Of a DNA stretch of 7,432 bases, positions 1 to 6,224 are shown piece by piece (position 1 is the stretch's first letter; each line of letters begins with the position of its first letter). The notes under the pieces were generated by a model that was not told the origin of the DNA, did no database searches, and saw only the letters and a program-made list of their open reading frames with translations. The position numbers were made by a program, and so were the translations under genes. Location: contig JABMPG010000499.1 of the NCBI GenBank assembly GCA_013203855.1, positions 1 to 7,432 on the forward strand. Reading direction: 5' to 3'. Source of the stretch: a bacterium (lineage in GTDB: Bacteria; Sumerlaeota; Sumerlaeia; UBA8349).

Positions 1-946
1 CCACTATTGTCGGCAACTTGTTTGTCTCTTCCCACTCGTCGAACCACTCGATTTCATCATCAATGCGCTGGTAGGCCGCCCGGCAGTTGAAGCCCGTTAT
101 GCGGCCGGACAAGAAGACCTGTTCGACCTGATCCGGATCTTCCGGATCGAAGTCCTCCGGCTGCCCCATTTCCTCAATAAAAGTCTCAAGGTGGGGCATT
201 TTCCGGATCGGGTCCCCGGATCCAAAAAGGATCTCGGTTCCTCCTTTCAGGTAGACGGTCAGATAACCGTCCTTATCGGTGTGGACTTCGGAGATTTTCG
301 AGAATAAAGGATGGTCCTCATCCCGTAGCGATAATAGCAACCGCAGGGTCTTTGTCAAGCTTTCACTTTCGATTCGAGCCCCCGGTTCCACCCGTGCCGT
401 ATCCAAACCTGTTATGTAAGGATACTCTAACGATTTGGTGTCTCTGGTGGTGATTCTCTCCAGCACATTGCCCTTCTTGTCGATGGCCAGGATGCCGTCC
501 TGGAGCACAAGAGCGGCCGTCTTTCTCTGAAGGATATCGATGGTAACCAGCGAGGGATAGACCTTGCGGACTGTCGCCGCTTCGACTTTCGGATGGGTGG
601 ACACGACCTGGGACAGAGAGTCGATATCCAGGCGCAGCATGTTTCCGTCGTCCAGGTCCCTTCGCCTCAGTTCCCGGCGGATTTGTGACTCGATCTGGAT
701 CTCGTCGCCTGTTCTTTCCCAGCCGTCGAAGTGGATGAAGACGGCCTCGAGCGCGAAGTAGCCGGACTCGAAGAGAAAACGGTGAAAAGCGATGCCTACG
801 AACGCCAGCCCCGTTGCGCCAGCGGTGAGCAGGACGAGAAGGGCGAACCACGCGAACATCTGCCGAATCCGCCGAGCGAAGCGCGAGCGCGTCTTGGGGG
901 GTCGGGAGAGTTTTGGGTTGCGTCTGGGAAACCAGGGAAACGGCAT
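1..946 (-). CDS. ftsQ: Cell division protein FtsQ (DivIB family), 3' end cut off by window
   Basis: FtsQ is a bitopic inner-membrane protein of the divisome that bridges FtsA/FtsK to FtsL/FtsB and the septal synthase. I read 315 codons from ATG 946 with no stop before the window edge. Visible in order: a basic, proline-rich cytoplasmic tail (about residues 1-30), one membrane segment (about 31-54, FAWFALLVLLTAGATGLAFV), a POTRA-like domain (about 64-140, with NMLRLDID at 102-109, HPKVEAATVRKVYPS at 118-132 and IDILQRKTAALVL), then the beta domain (DGILAIDKKGNVL, YITGLD, FGSGDPIRKMPHLE). The tail after about residue 262 is acidic (FDPEDPDQVEQ, DDEIEWFDEWEE). The start lies 20 nt after the murG stop, with a weak GAGAG at 959-955. 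An in-frame TTG at 970, overlapping the murG stop behind AAGGAG, is a possible alternative that would add eight residues. The family call rests on architecture, POTRA pattern and position after murG; FtsQ sequences diverge widely. Confidence 0.88.
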   Translation of the reverse strand, partial: MPFPWFPRRNPKLSRPPKTRSRFARRIRQMFAWFALLVLLTAGATGLAFVGIAFHRFLFESGYFALEAVFIHFDGWERTGDEIQIESQIRRELRRRDLDDGNMLRLDIDSLSQVVSTHPKVEAATVRKVYPSLVTIDILQRKTAALVLQDGILAIDKKGNVLERITTRDTKSLEYPYITGLDTARVEPGARIESESLTKTLRLLLSLRDEDHPLFSKISEVHTDKDGYLTVYLKGGTEILFGSGDPIRKMPHLETFIEEMGQPEDFDPEDPDQVEQVFLSGRITGFNCRAAYQRIDDEIEWFDEWEETNKLPTIV

Positions 947-966
947 GGCCTCGGCTCTCGGGGAAG

Positions 967-2112
967 TCAAACTTCTCCTTCGGCCGCCTCGATCACCAGG
1001 CGGGCAAGATCGCGGGCGGCGTCCGGTCGCGACAGATGGCGGGCCGCCTGGGCCATCTCGCTTAACTTTGAGGGTTGGCGCACGAGTCCCACGATCTGTT
1101 CCGCGAGTTCGGCGGGAGCGATGCGTTCCTCATCGAAGACCAGCGCCGCCTTGTGACGGGCCAGGGCATGGGCATTGTGCCGCTGGTGTTGGTCGGCGGC
1201 GATTGGCAAGGGAAAGAGAATCGCAGGCAGGTTGCAGAGAAGGACCTCGGCGAGGGAGCTGCCCCCCGCCCGTCCCACGTACAGGTCGGCCAGCGAGTAG
1301 GCGTGGTCCATCCGCTCGATATTGGGTGCGACCCATATCTGGCCTTTCAGTGGCTGGTCGTCCAGTAGTTTTCGCACGTCCTGAAAATGCCGCGCGCCTG
1401 TGGACCAAATGACCTGCAAGCCGGGTTTCTCGGGCCAGATCCGGCTCAGTTCGCCCAGGGTCCGAGCCATGAGCGTGTTCAGGGCCGGAGCGCCCAGGCT
1501 CCCCCCGGAAATCAGAATCGTGAAGGCGTCCGTCCTCAGGTACATCTCCCGCGCCGCTTCGTCCGGATCGCCCTTCAGTATTTCGCGTCGGACCGGGGTG
1601 CCTACTTCCCGTATCCGGTTGGCCGGCACCTTGTCGGGAACCTGCGCCAGTGGAAGCCCGCACGCGACGACTTTTGCTCGCCGGGCCATGATCCTGTTCA
1701 CCTTGCCAAGGATCGTGTTCGAATCATGGAGAACGATCGGGATGCGTAGCGTTGATGCGGCCGAGAGGACCGGGGCCGTGATATAGCCCCCCATTCCGAC
1801 CACGACATCGTACCGGCGGATCTTGAGGAGCGACTTGAGAAAGCTGTAGAAAAGGCCCAGCGGCCGGGCCAGCCGGCCGGTCCAGCCCGTCGAGACTGAT
1901 GACCCGACTGGGAAAACGGTCGGCTTCACGCCGGCCTGCACGAAGATTTCCAATTCGACGGGTCGACTTCCGCAGATGAAATCAACGGCGACGGGCCGGC
2001 CGATATTGGCCAGGGCTTCGGCCAGGGCGAGGGCCGGCATGATGTGCCCGCCTGTTCCTCCGGCCACGATGGCCACCTTCACGATGCTCTTTTCCCGGCC
2101 CGAACGTTTCAC
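967..2112 (-). CDS. murG: UDP-GlcNAc:undecaprenyl-PP-MurNAc-pentapeptide GlcNAc transferase
   Basis: MurG moves GlcNAc from UDP-GlcNAc onto lipid I to make lipid II on the cytoplasmic face of the membrane. It is a GT-B glycosyltransferase of GT28 type. The 381-residue product has the family's usual length. Its N-terminal lipid-acceptor domain has the glycine loop GGTGGHI (18-24), a second loop VGMGGY (105-110) and HDSN (129-132) where most homologues have HEQN. Its C-terminal nucleotide-sugar domain has SGGSLGA (202-208), GRAGGSSLAEV (280-290) and PLPIAADQHQRHNA (301-314), which carries the usual DxHQxxNA element. The start is GTG at 2112, preceded by AAGGAG with a 5-nt spacer. A later in-frame GTG (residue 11) lies just before the first beta strand but has no better ribosome site. 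It begins 12 nt after the ftsW stop and is followed closely by ftsQ, so it is very probably co-transcribed with both. Confidence 0.97.
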   Translation of the reverse strand: MKRSGREKSIVKVAIVAGGTGGHIMPALALAEALANIGRPVAVDFICGSRPVELEIFVQAGVKPTVFPVGSSVSTGWTGRLARPLGLFYSFLKSLLKIRRYDVVVGMGGYITAPVLSAASTLRIPIVLHDSNTILGKVNRIMARRAKVVACGLPLAQVPDKVPANRIREVGTPVRREILKGDPDEAAREMYLRTDAFTILISGGSLGAPALNTLMARTLGELSRIWPEKPGLQVIWSTGARHFQDVRKLLDDQPLKGQIWVAPNIERMDHAYSLADLYVGRAGGSSLAEVLLCNLPAILFPLPIAADQHQRHNAHALARHKAALVFDEERIAPAELAEQIVGLVRQPSKLSEMAQAARHLSRPDAARDLARLVIEAAEGEV

Positions 2113-2117
2113 CTGTT

Positions 2118-2123
2118 CTCCTT
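2118..2123 (-). promoter_or_regulatory. Ribosome binding site of murG
   Basis: AAGGAG on the minus strand sits 5 nt before the GTG at 2112, just beyond the ftsW stop codon at 2127-2125. It supports GTG as the murG start instead of the later in-frame GTG. Confidence 0.75.
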
Positions 2124-2124
2124 G

Positions 2125-3396
2125 TCAAGCAATCTCTTGCTCATACCATTTCCGCGTCCTGCGCGGCGGACGTTTCGACTTGCGCACGCGGTCTGAGGCC
2201 CTGGCTCCGCCCTTGGAGGGCACGCCCATTTCTTTCTGGCGTTCCACGTACTTCCCTATATTCATGAGGATGCCCATCGATGTCAACGTCACAAGCATGT
2301 TGGTTCCGCCATAGCTGAGCAGCGGGAGCGCCAGTCCCTTGGTTGGGGCCAGGCCGAGAACGACCATGAGGTTCAATGTCACGCTGATGGCGAGCATGAG
2401 GGTGATGCCGGCCGCCAGGAGAGTCGAGTAGAAATCCGGCGCTCGCAGGGCTACCCTCCAGCCCTCGAGGATGAGGAGGAGGAAGCAGAGTACCAGGAGT
2501 CCCGCGCCGATGAGTCCGAGTTCCTCGCAGATGATGGCAAAGATGAAATCGGAAAACTGTTCGGTGAGGAAGTACTTCTGCATGCTGTTGCCGAGGCCGA
2601 TTCCCTGGATTCCGCCCGATCCGACCGCGATCAGCGACTGGAGCAACTGGTAGCCCTTGCCCATGGACGTTTCGGGCGTCGGGTTGATGAATGCGACTAC
2701 TCGGGCGACCCGGTCGGGAAACATGAGGACGACGTAGATGAAGGCGGGGATGGTGGCGCTGACGAGCCCGGACAGGTGCAGGATGCGCATGCCGCCGATG
2801 AACCACATGACAAAGATGATGGCGGAAAGGACGGCGGCGGCCCCGATGTCGGGCTCGGCGATGATGGCGAGGGCGAAAACGCCGGTCAGTGTCAGGGCTG
2901 GCGCCACCCCGTGGAGGAAACTGGTGGTGATCTTGTCATGGTGATCGGTGAGCATGCGAGCCATGTAGATGATCAGGGCCAGTTTGGCGATTTCCGAGGG
3001 CTGAAGCGTGAAGCCCGCAAATCCGATCCATCGGTTGTGATCGTTGATGCGTACTCCGATCCCGGGCACATACACTAGCAGGAGCATGATCAGGCTGACG
3101 AGGAGCAGCCAGGGGCCTGCGTCCTTGAGACGCCGGTAGTCGACGGAGTAAGCGGCGAACATGCCGCACAAACCCAGCGCCAACCAGAGAATCTGCCGCG
3201 TCACATAGCGCGGGTTGTGATACTGATGATCCTCCTGTAACGCCTCCGCGCCCTGAACCCGGGCGACCGCCCGCCGCCGTTGTCCCGAGGCGTAAGAGCC
3301 GCTCGAGCTGTAGACCATGATCACTCCGACCGACGCGATGAACAGGGTCAGGAGAAAGATCCGGAAGGGACAGTTGAAGATGCGGAATGGTTTCAT
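2125..3396 (-). CDS. ftsW: Septal peptidoglycan glycosyltransferase FtsW (SEDS family)
   Basis: FtsW polymerises lipid II into glycan strands at the septum together with its class B PBP partner (FtsI). The 423-residue protein is strongly hydrophobic with about ten membrane segments. SEDS signatures are NRWIGFAGFTLQPSEIAKLA (121-140), EPDIGAAAV (181-189), GIGLGNSMQKYFLTEQFSDF (265-284), EELG (291-294) and LPLLSYGGTNML (357-368). Asp283 in SDFIFAI matches the position of the catalytic aspartate in the large extracytoplasmic loop of SEDS polymerases. The ftsW position beside murD and murG favours FtsW over RodA. Two oddities: the loop after membrane segment 1 (about residues 31-65) is long and charged, and the C-terminus (about 394-423) is a basic cytoplasmic tail rich in Arg and Lys. 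The ATG at 3396 is the only plausible start, because the frame is closed by a TGA about 24 nt upstream. It lacks a clear Shine-Dalgarno sequence, so translation may depend on coupling to upstream reading. Confidence 0.96.
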   Translation of the reverse strand: MKPFRIFNCPFRIFLLTLFIASVGVIMVYSSSGSYASGQRRRAVARVQGAEALQEDHQYHNPRYVTRQILWLALGLCGMFAAYSVDYRRLKDAGPWLLLVSLIMLLLVYVPGIGVRINDHNRWIGFAGFTLQPSEIAKLALIIYMARMLTDHHDKITTSFLHGVAPALTLTGVFALAIIAEPDIGAAAVLSAIIFVMWFIGGMRILHLSGLVSATIPAFIYVVLMFPDRVARVVAFINPTPETSMGKGYQLLQSLIAVGSGGIQGIGLGNSMQKYFLTEQFSDFIFAIICEELGLIGAGLLVLCFLLLILEGWRVALRAPDFYSTLLAAGITLMLAISVTLNLMVVLGLAPTKGLALPLLSYGGTNMLVTLTSMGILMNIGKYVERQKEMGVPSKGGARASDRVRKSKRPPRRTRKWYEQEIA

Positions 3397-3602
3397 GGAT
3401 GAGTCCCGAGCATCATGTCATGCCTGGGCAATTGTTGCTGAACGAATCCTTTCGATCTGATGTTTCTGGCACTGCCGCTGAGGGGCGTTGGGGTTCCCGC
3501 GCACTTACAGGGCAGGTTAAGCAGGGGGCGTCTTTCCCCAGGGCTTTGCACCTCCGACCTTTCAGGGCCATGGAAATCCGTGCCTTGGGATGGGCCGTTC
3601 AT
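3393..3602 (-). CDS. Doubtful small ORF (69 aa) coupled to murD and ftsW
   Basis: This ORF fills the only sizeable gap in the cluster. Its ATG overlaps the murD stop as ATGA (3602-3599) behind AAGGAG with a 5-nt spacer. Its own stop overlaps the ftsW start as ATGA (3396-3393). That arrangement is typical of translationally coupled genes. The product is hydrophilic and rich in Pro, Gly, Ser and Arg, with two cysteines (CKC, about residues 32-34), no membrane segment, no signal peptide and no domain I recognise. Against it, my hand count of GC at the three codon positions is nearly flat (about 57, 54 and 62 percent), without the low second and high third position expected of a real gene at this GC. 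It may be a small accessory protein, a leader-like ORF that carries ribosomes to ftsW, a decayed gene, or chance. Confidence 0.3.
   Translation of the reverse strand: MNGPSQGTDFHGPERSEVQSPGERRPLLNLPCKCAGTPTPLSGSARNIRSKGFVQQQLPRHDMMLGTHP
3397..3598. other. murD-ftsW spacer, 202 nt
   Basis: This is the only spacer longer than about 25 nt in the window. Apart from the doubtful coupled ORF it holds no recognised gene. I found no convincing -35/-10 pair for a separate ftsW promoter and no terminator-type hairpin followed by a T run. A short GC hairpin is possible on the minus strand (GGGG, 7-nt loop, CCCC, near 3526-3540), but it is too small to call. Confidence 0.5.
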
Positions 3603-5035
3603 AGAGACTCCTTCTTCTCTATCTGCTTCACCACCTGGCGGAAATCATCGCCGCGTTGTTCGAAACTCTGATACATGTCGTAACTGGCGCACGCAGGCGA
3701 CAGGAGAATGATATCTCCTGGCCGTGCCAGGTGTCGCGCTTCCCCCACGGCCTTTTCCATGTCTTGTGCTTCCAGGCAGACCTCCACACGTTCCGCCCAT
3801 GCGGTCCGGCCGATGGGCGCGGCCTCCCCGATCAATACCAGCGCCCGCACCTTCTTTGAGATTATGTCGTTCAGGCGGGTCCACGGGGCTCCTTTGTCAC
3901 GCCCTCCAGCGATGAGAACAATGGGGCGCTCGAAACTCTCCAGAGCTTTTTCGAGCGAGTCCAGATTGGTCGCCTTTGAATCGTTGTAGTAGTCCACGCC
4001 GTCGATCGTCGCAATCCACTCAATCCGGTGTGGCACCGCCTGGAATGCCTGAACCGCCTCGGCCATAGCGCGGGGGGCCAAGCCCATCGACGCCCCCATG
4101 GCCAGCGCCGCGAGGACGTTCTGGACGTTGTGGAGTCCCGGTAGAGGAATCGACTTCCGTTCGAGTAGCGCCATCGGCTCGGCTTTGTCGGTGGCGAGAA
4201 AAAGCGTGTCTCCCTGTAGAAAAGCGCCACGGCTTACGGGCCCGCGCACCGAGAACTTCCAGAGCTTGGCGGCGGTGCGGGGCTCGAAACTCAGGCAATA
4301 GGGGTCATCATTGTTCAGGATCAGATGATCCCCGGAAAGCTGATTCTCGGTCACGCTGTATTTGGCCTCGACGTAATGCTGCATGGAAGGATACCGGTCG
4401 AGATGGTCCGGGGTGATGTTCAGCACGCAGGCCGTGCGGGGGCGGAAGTGCTCGATCGACTCGAGTTGAAAACTGCTCACCTCGCACACGACAACCGCGT
4501 TATCCTCGCGCAGTCGCGGATCCTGAACCACCCCGCACAGGGCATTGCCCACGTTTCCGGCCAGGGGAGCGAACCATCCCGCGTGGGTGAAGAGATGGGA
4601 AAGTAGGTGCGTGACCGTCGTCTTGCCGTTCGTTCCCGTGATTGCCGCGAACGGGGCCGGGCATGCCAGGTAGCCCACCTCGATTTCCGAACGCACGACG
4701 CACCCCGTCTCCTCCGCCAGTTGCACGAGAGGATGAGTGGCCGGGATGCCGGGGCTGAGAACCAGAACCTGAAAGTTCCAGGGGTTCATTGCGCCGTCGG
4801 AATCCTCCATCTCCAGCATCGGGAACGTGTCCAGATCCAGTTTTGACACCAGCGGAACGCCCCATTCGTCCAGCTGCTTTCGGGCCGCTTGCAGGCGGGA
4901 CGGATCGGCCTCGTCATAGACGACCACGCGCTTGCCCCGCGAAAGCAGCAGGTTTGCGGCGGCGAGACCGCTGCGAGCGGCGCCGAAGACGAGAAAATCG
5001 TCGTGATCCAGAAGGTCTGAGCTGTTGTTCATCAT
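3599..5035 (-). CDS. murD: UDP-N-acetylmuramoylalanine--D-glutamate ligase
   Basis: MurD adds D-glutamate to UDP-MurNAc-L-Ala in the cytoplasm, using ATP. The 478 residues are a little longer than the usual 440-450 or so. The N-terminal Rossmann domain shows VFGAARSGLA (16-25) and LSPGIPATHP (93-102). The central ATPase domain has the P-loop GTNGKTT (134-140), CEVSSFQLE (184-192), NITPDHLDRY (206-215) and Lys225 in VEAKYSV, the likely carbamylated lysine. HNVQN is at 302-306. The C-terminal ligand-binding domain has HRIE (336-339), NDSKATN (351-357), AGGRDKG (376-382), SPACASYD (446-453) and RGDDF (461-465). HRIE, NDSKATN and SPACASYD mark it as MurD and not MurC, E or F. Some extra length comes from an acidic stretch near residues 65-85. 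Two adjacent ATGs (5035 and 5032) both fit a good GAGGTGA site that overlaps the mraY stop; the second has the better spacing. Confidence 0.98.
   Translation of the reverse strand: MMNNSSDLLDHDDFLVFGAARSGLAAANLLLSRGKRVVVYDEADPSRLQAARKQLDEWGVPLVSKLDLDTFPMLEMEDSDGAMNPWNFQVLVLSPGIPATHPLVQLAEETGCVVRSEIEVGYLACPAPFAAITGTNGKTTVTHLLSHLFTHAGWFAPLAGNVGNALCGVVQDPRLREDNAVVVCEVSSFQLESIEHFRPRTACVLNITPDHLDRYPSMQHYVEAKYSVTENQLSGDHLILNNDDPYCLSFEPRTAAKLWKFSVRGPVSRGAFLQGDTLFLATDKAEPMALLERKSIPLPGLHNVQNVLAALAMGASMGLAPRAMAEAVQAFQAVPHRIEWIATIDGVDYYNDSKATNLDSLEKALESFERPIVLIAGGRDKGAPWTRLNDIISKKVRALVLIGEAAPIGRTAWAERVEVCLEAQDMEKAVGEARHLARPGDIILLSPACASYDMYQSFEQRGDDFRQVVKQIEKKESL
3608..3613 (-). promoter_or_regulatory. 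Shine-Dalgarno-like AAGGAG inside the end of murD
   Basis: The last codons of murD (Lys-Glu-Ser-Leu) contain AAGGAG on the minus strand, 5 nt before the ATG at 3602 that overlaps the murD stop. It is the best argument that ribosomes re-initiate at the end of murD, although AAG GAG is also a common codon pair. Confidence 0.45.
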
Positions 5036-5039
5036 TTTG

Positions 5040-6203
5040 TCACCTCAGTTTCAGCGTGCTTAGCCCGGCCAGCGCCAGCAGGGTCGCCACAATGGTGAAA
5101 CGGGCGATAATCTTCGACTCGTGGATGCCCATCTTCACGAAATGATTGTGAAGTGGAGACATCAGGAGAACGCGCTTGCCCCGTGTCTTGTAGCTGGCCA
5201 CCTGAACCACCACGGACAGCGCCTCGATTACGAAGATGCCTCCGATCAGAACGAGTAGAATCTCGTGTTTGCACAAGAGGGCAATCGTTCCGATCACGGC
5301 GCCCAGTGACAAGGACCCGGTGTCTCCCATGAACATCTGAGCGGGGTGGGCGTTGAACCACAGAAAGCCCATCCCCGCGCCGATCAGCGCCGAAAGGAAG
5401 ACCGCCAATTCCCCGGTCTGGGGCACGTGGGCCACGAAGAGGTAGCCGGCGTAGTCGAACCGGCTCACGAGGTAGGCGATGACGAGGTAGGGAAGGGATA
5501 CGGTGATTGTGGCGCCGATCGCCAGTCCGTCCAGTCCGTCCGTCAAGTTAACTGCGTTCGAAGTCGCCGTGAGCACAAAGGCGGCCCAGATAATGAAGAA
5601 AAGTCCCATTGAGGGGTAGATCGTCTTGAAAAATGGCGCCAGCAGGTGAGTATCCCCCGCCACCGTTCGCGAAACGGTTTCGCCACCCTCCGTGGTCACG
5701 ATGGCGTAGGAGGTGTGGGAATCGGTGAAATACAGAAAAGCGCCGAGGGCACAGCCGACGAGAATCTGCACGGCCAGTTTTCCCTTGGCCGAAACTCCCT
5801 TGTGATTGTGCCGGGCGATCTTTTTGAAGTCATCCGCGAATCCGAGCGCGCCGGTAACAAGCATGATGCCCGACACTAGCCAGACGTACGAATTGTCCAG
5901 GCGGCAGAACAGAAGGGCCGCCGACAGCGTGGCGACGATGATGAGAATCCCGCCCATGGTCGGGGTTCCGGCCTTGTGCTGATGGATATTGAACTGCGCC
6001 GTCTCGGCCGTCTTGAACTGCCGCACCTGCTGGCCGAGTTTCAATGCCTTGAGTCGCCGGATCGTCAAGGGCCCCAACAGCAGGCTCACAATGAAGGCAA
6101 AACCCAGCGCGCACCCCGCGCGGACCGTGATATAGCCGAAGACCTGCAACGGAGTCTCCAATGCCAACTGCGGGAAAAGATATTTCAGGAGTTCGTAGAA
6201 CAT
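5040..6203 (-). CDS. mraY: Phospho-MurNAc-pentapeptide transferase
   Basis: MraY transfers phospho-MurNAc-pentapeptide from UDP onto undecaprenyl phosphate to form lipid I, the first membrane step of wall synthesis. The 387-residue product is a polytopic membrane protein with about ten membrane segments. Family motifs are KAGTPTMGG (77-85), the aspartate pair in GFADDFKK (121-128), NAVNLTDGLDGLA (216-228), NAHPAQMFMGDTGSLSLG (284-301) and PLHNHF (350-355). The last normally reads HHH; here the middle histidine is Asn (codon AAT). The loop before PFFK (190-193), about residues 160-188, is roughly 20 residues longer than in E. coli MraY as I recall it, and lies on the extracytoplasmic side in the known topology. 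The ATG at 6203 follows AAGGA with a 7-nt spacer, 21 nt after the murF stop. The stop overlaps the murD ribosome site, so coupling to murD is likely. Confidence 0.97.
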   Translation of the reverse strand: MFYELLKYLFPQLALETPLQVFGYITVRAGCALGFAFIVSLLLGPLTIRRLKALKLGQQVRQFKTAETAQFNIHQHKAGTPTMGGILIIVATLSAALLFCRLDNSYVWLVSGIMLVTGALGFADDFKKIARHNHKGVSAKGKLAVQILVGCALGAFLYFTDSHTSYAIVTTEGGETVSRTVAGDTHLLAPFFKTIYPSMGLFFIIWAAFVLTATSNAVNLTDGLDGLAIGATITVSLPYLVIAYLVSRFDYAGYLFVAHVPQTGELAVFLSALIGAGMGFLWFNAHPAQMFMGDTGSLSLGAVIGTIALLCKHEILLVLIGGIFVIEALSVVVQVASYKTRGKRVLLMSPLHNHFVKMGIHESKIIARFTIVATLLALAGLSTLKLR

Positions 6204-6224
6204 TCAGTCTTCCTTGGGCCCTTT

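Noticed and set aside
132..223. Clustered TCCGGATC words as possible protein-binding sites
   Set aside because: They lie inside ftsQ and follow from repeated Asp-Pro and Arg-Lys codons; the spacing is irregular.
363..851. A 162-codon minus-strand ORF at the ftsQ locus
   Set aside because: The frame starting at ATG 946 gives a coherent FtsQ with a membrane segment and POTRA domain; this one is its shadow.
968..970. TTG overlapping the murG stop as a start for ftsQ
   Set aside because: It has AAGGAG only 4 nt upstream, a tight spacing, and TTG is a rare start; ATG 946 gives a normal basic N-terminus. It remains a weak alternative.
792..1412. A 206-codon plus-strand ORF across the murG-ftsQ junction
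   Set aside because: Antisense to two well-supported genes, with Arg/Pro/Gly-rich composition and no recognisable motif.
1130..1663. A 177-codon minus-strand ORF inside murG
   Set aside because: Alternate frame of murG, which has all its family motifs; the product is low-complexity Gly/Arg/Pro.
2141..2806. A 221-codon minus-strand ORF overlapping ftsW in another frame
   Set aside because: It lies wholly inside ftsW, and its product is rich in Arg, His and Pro with no domain, as expected of an alternate frame of a GC-rich gene.
3397..3598. Internal promoter or terminator between murD and ftsW
   Set aside because: No -35/-10 pair with proper spacing and no strong hairpin followed by a T run on the minus strand.
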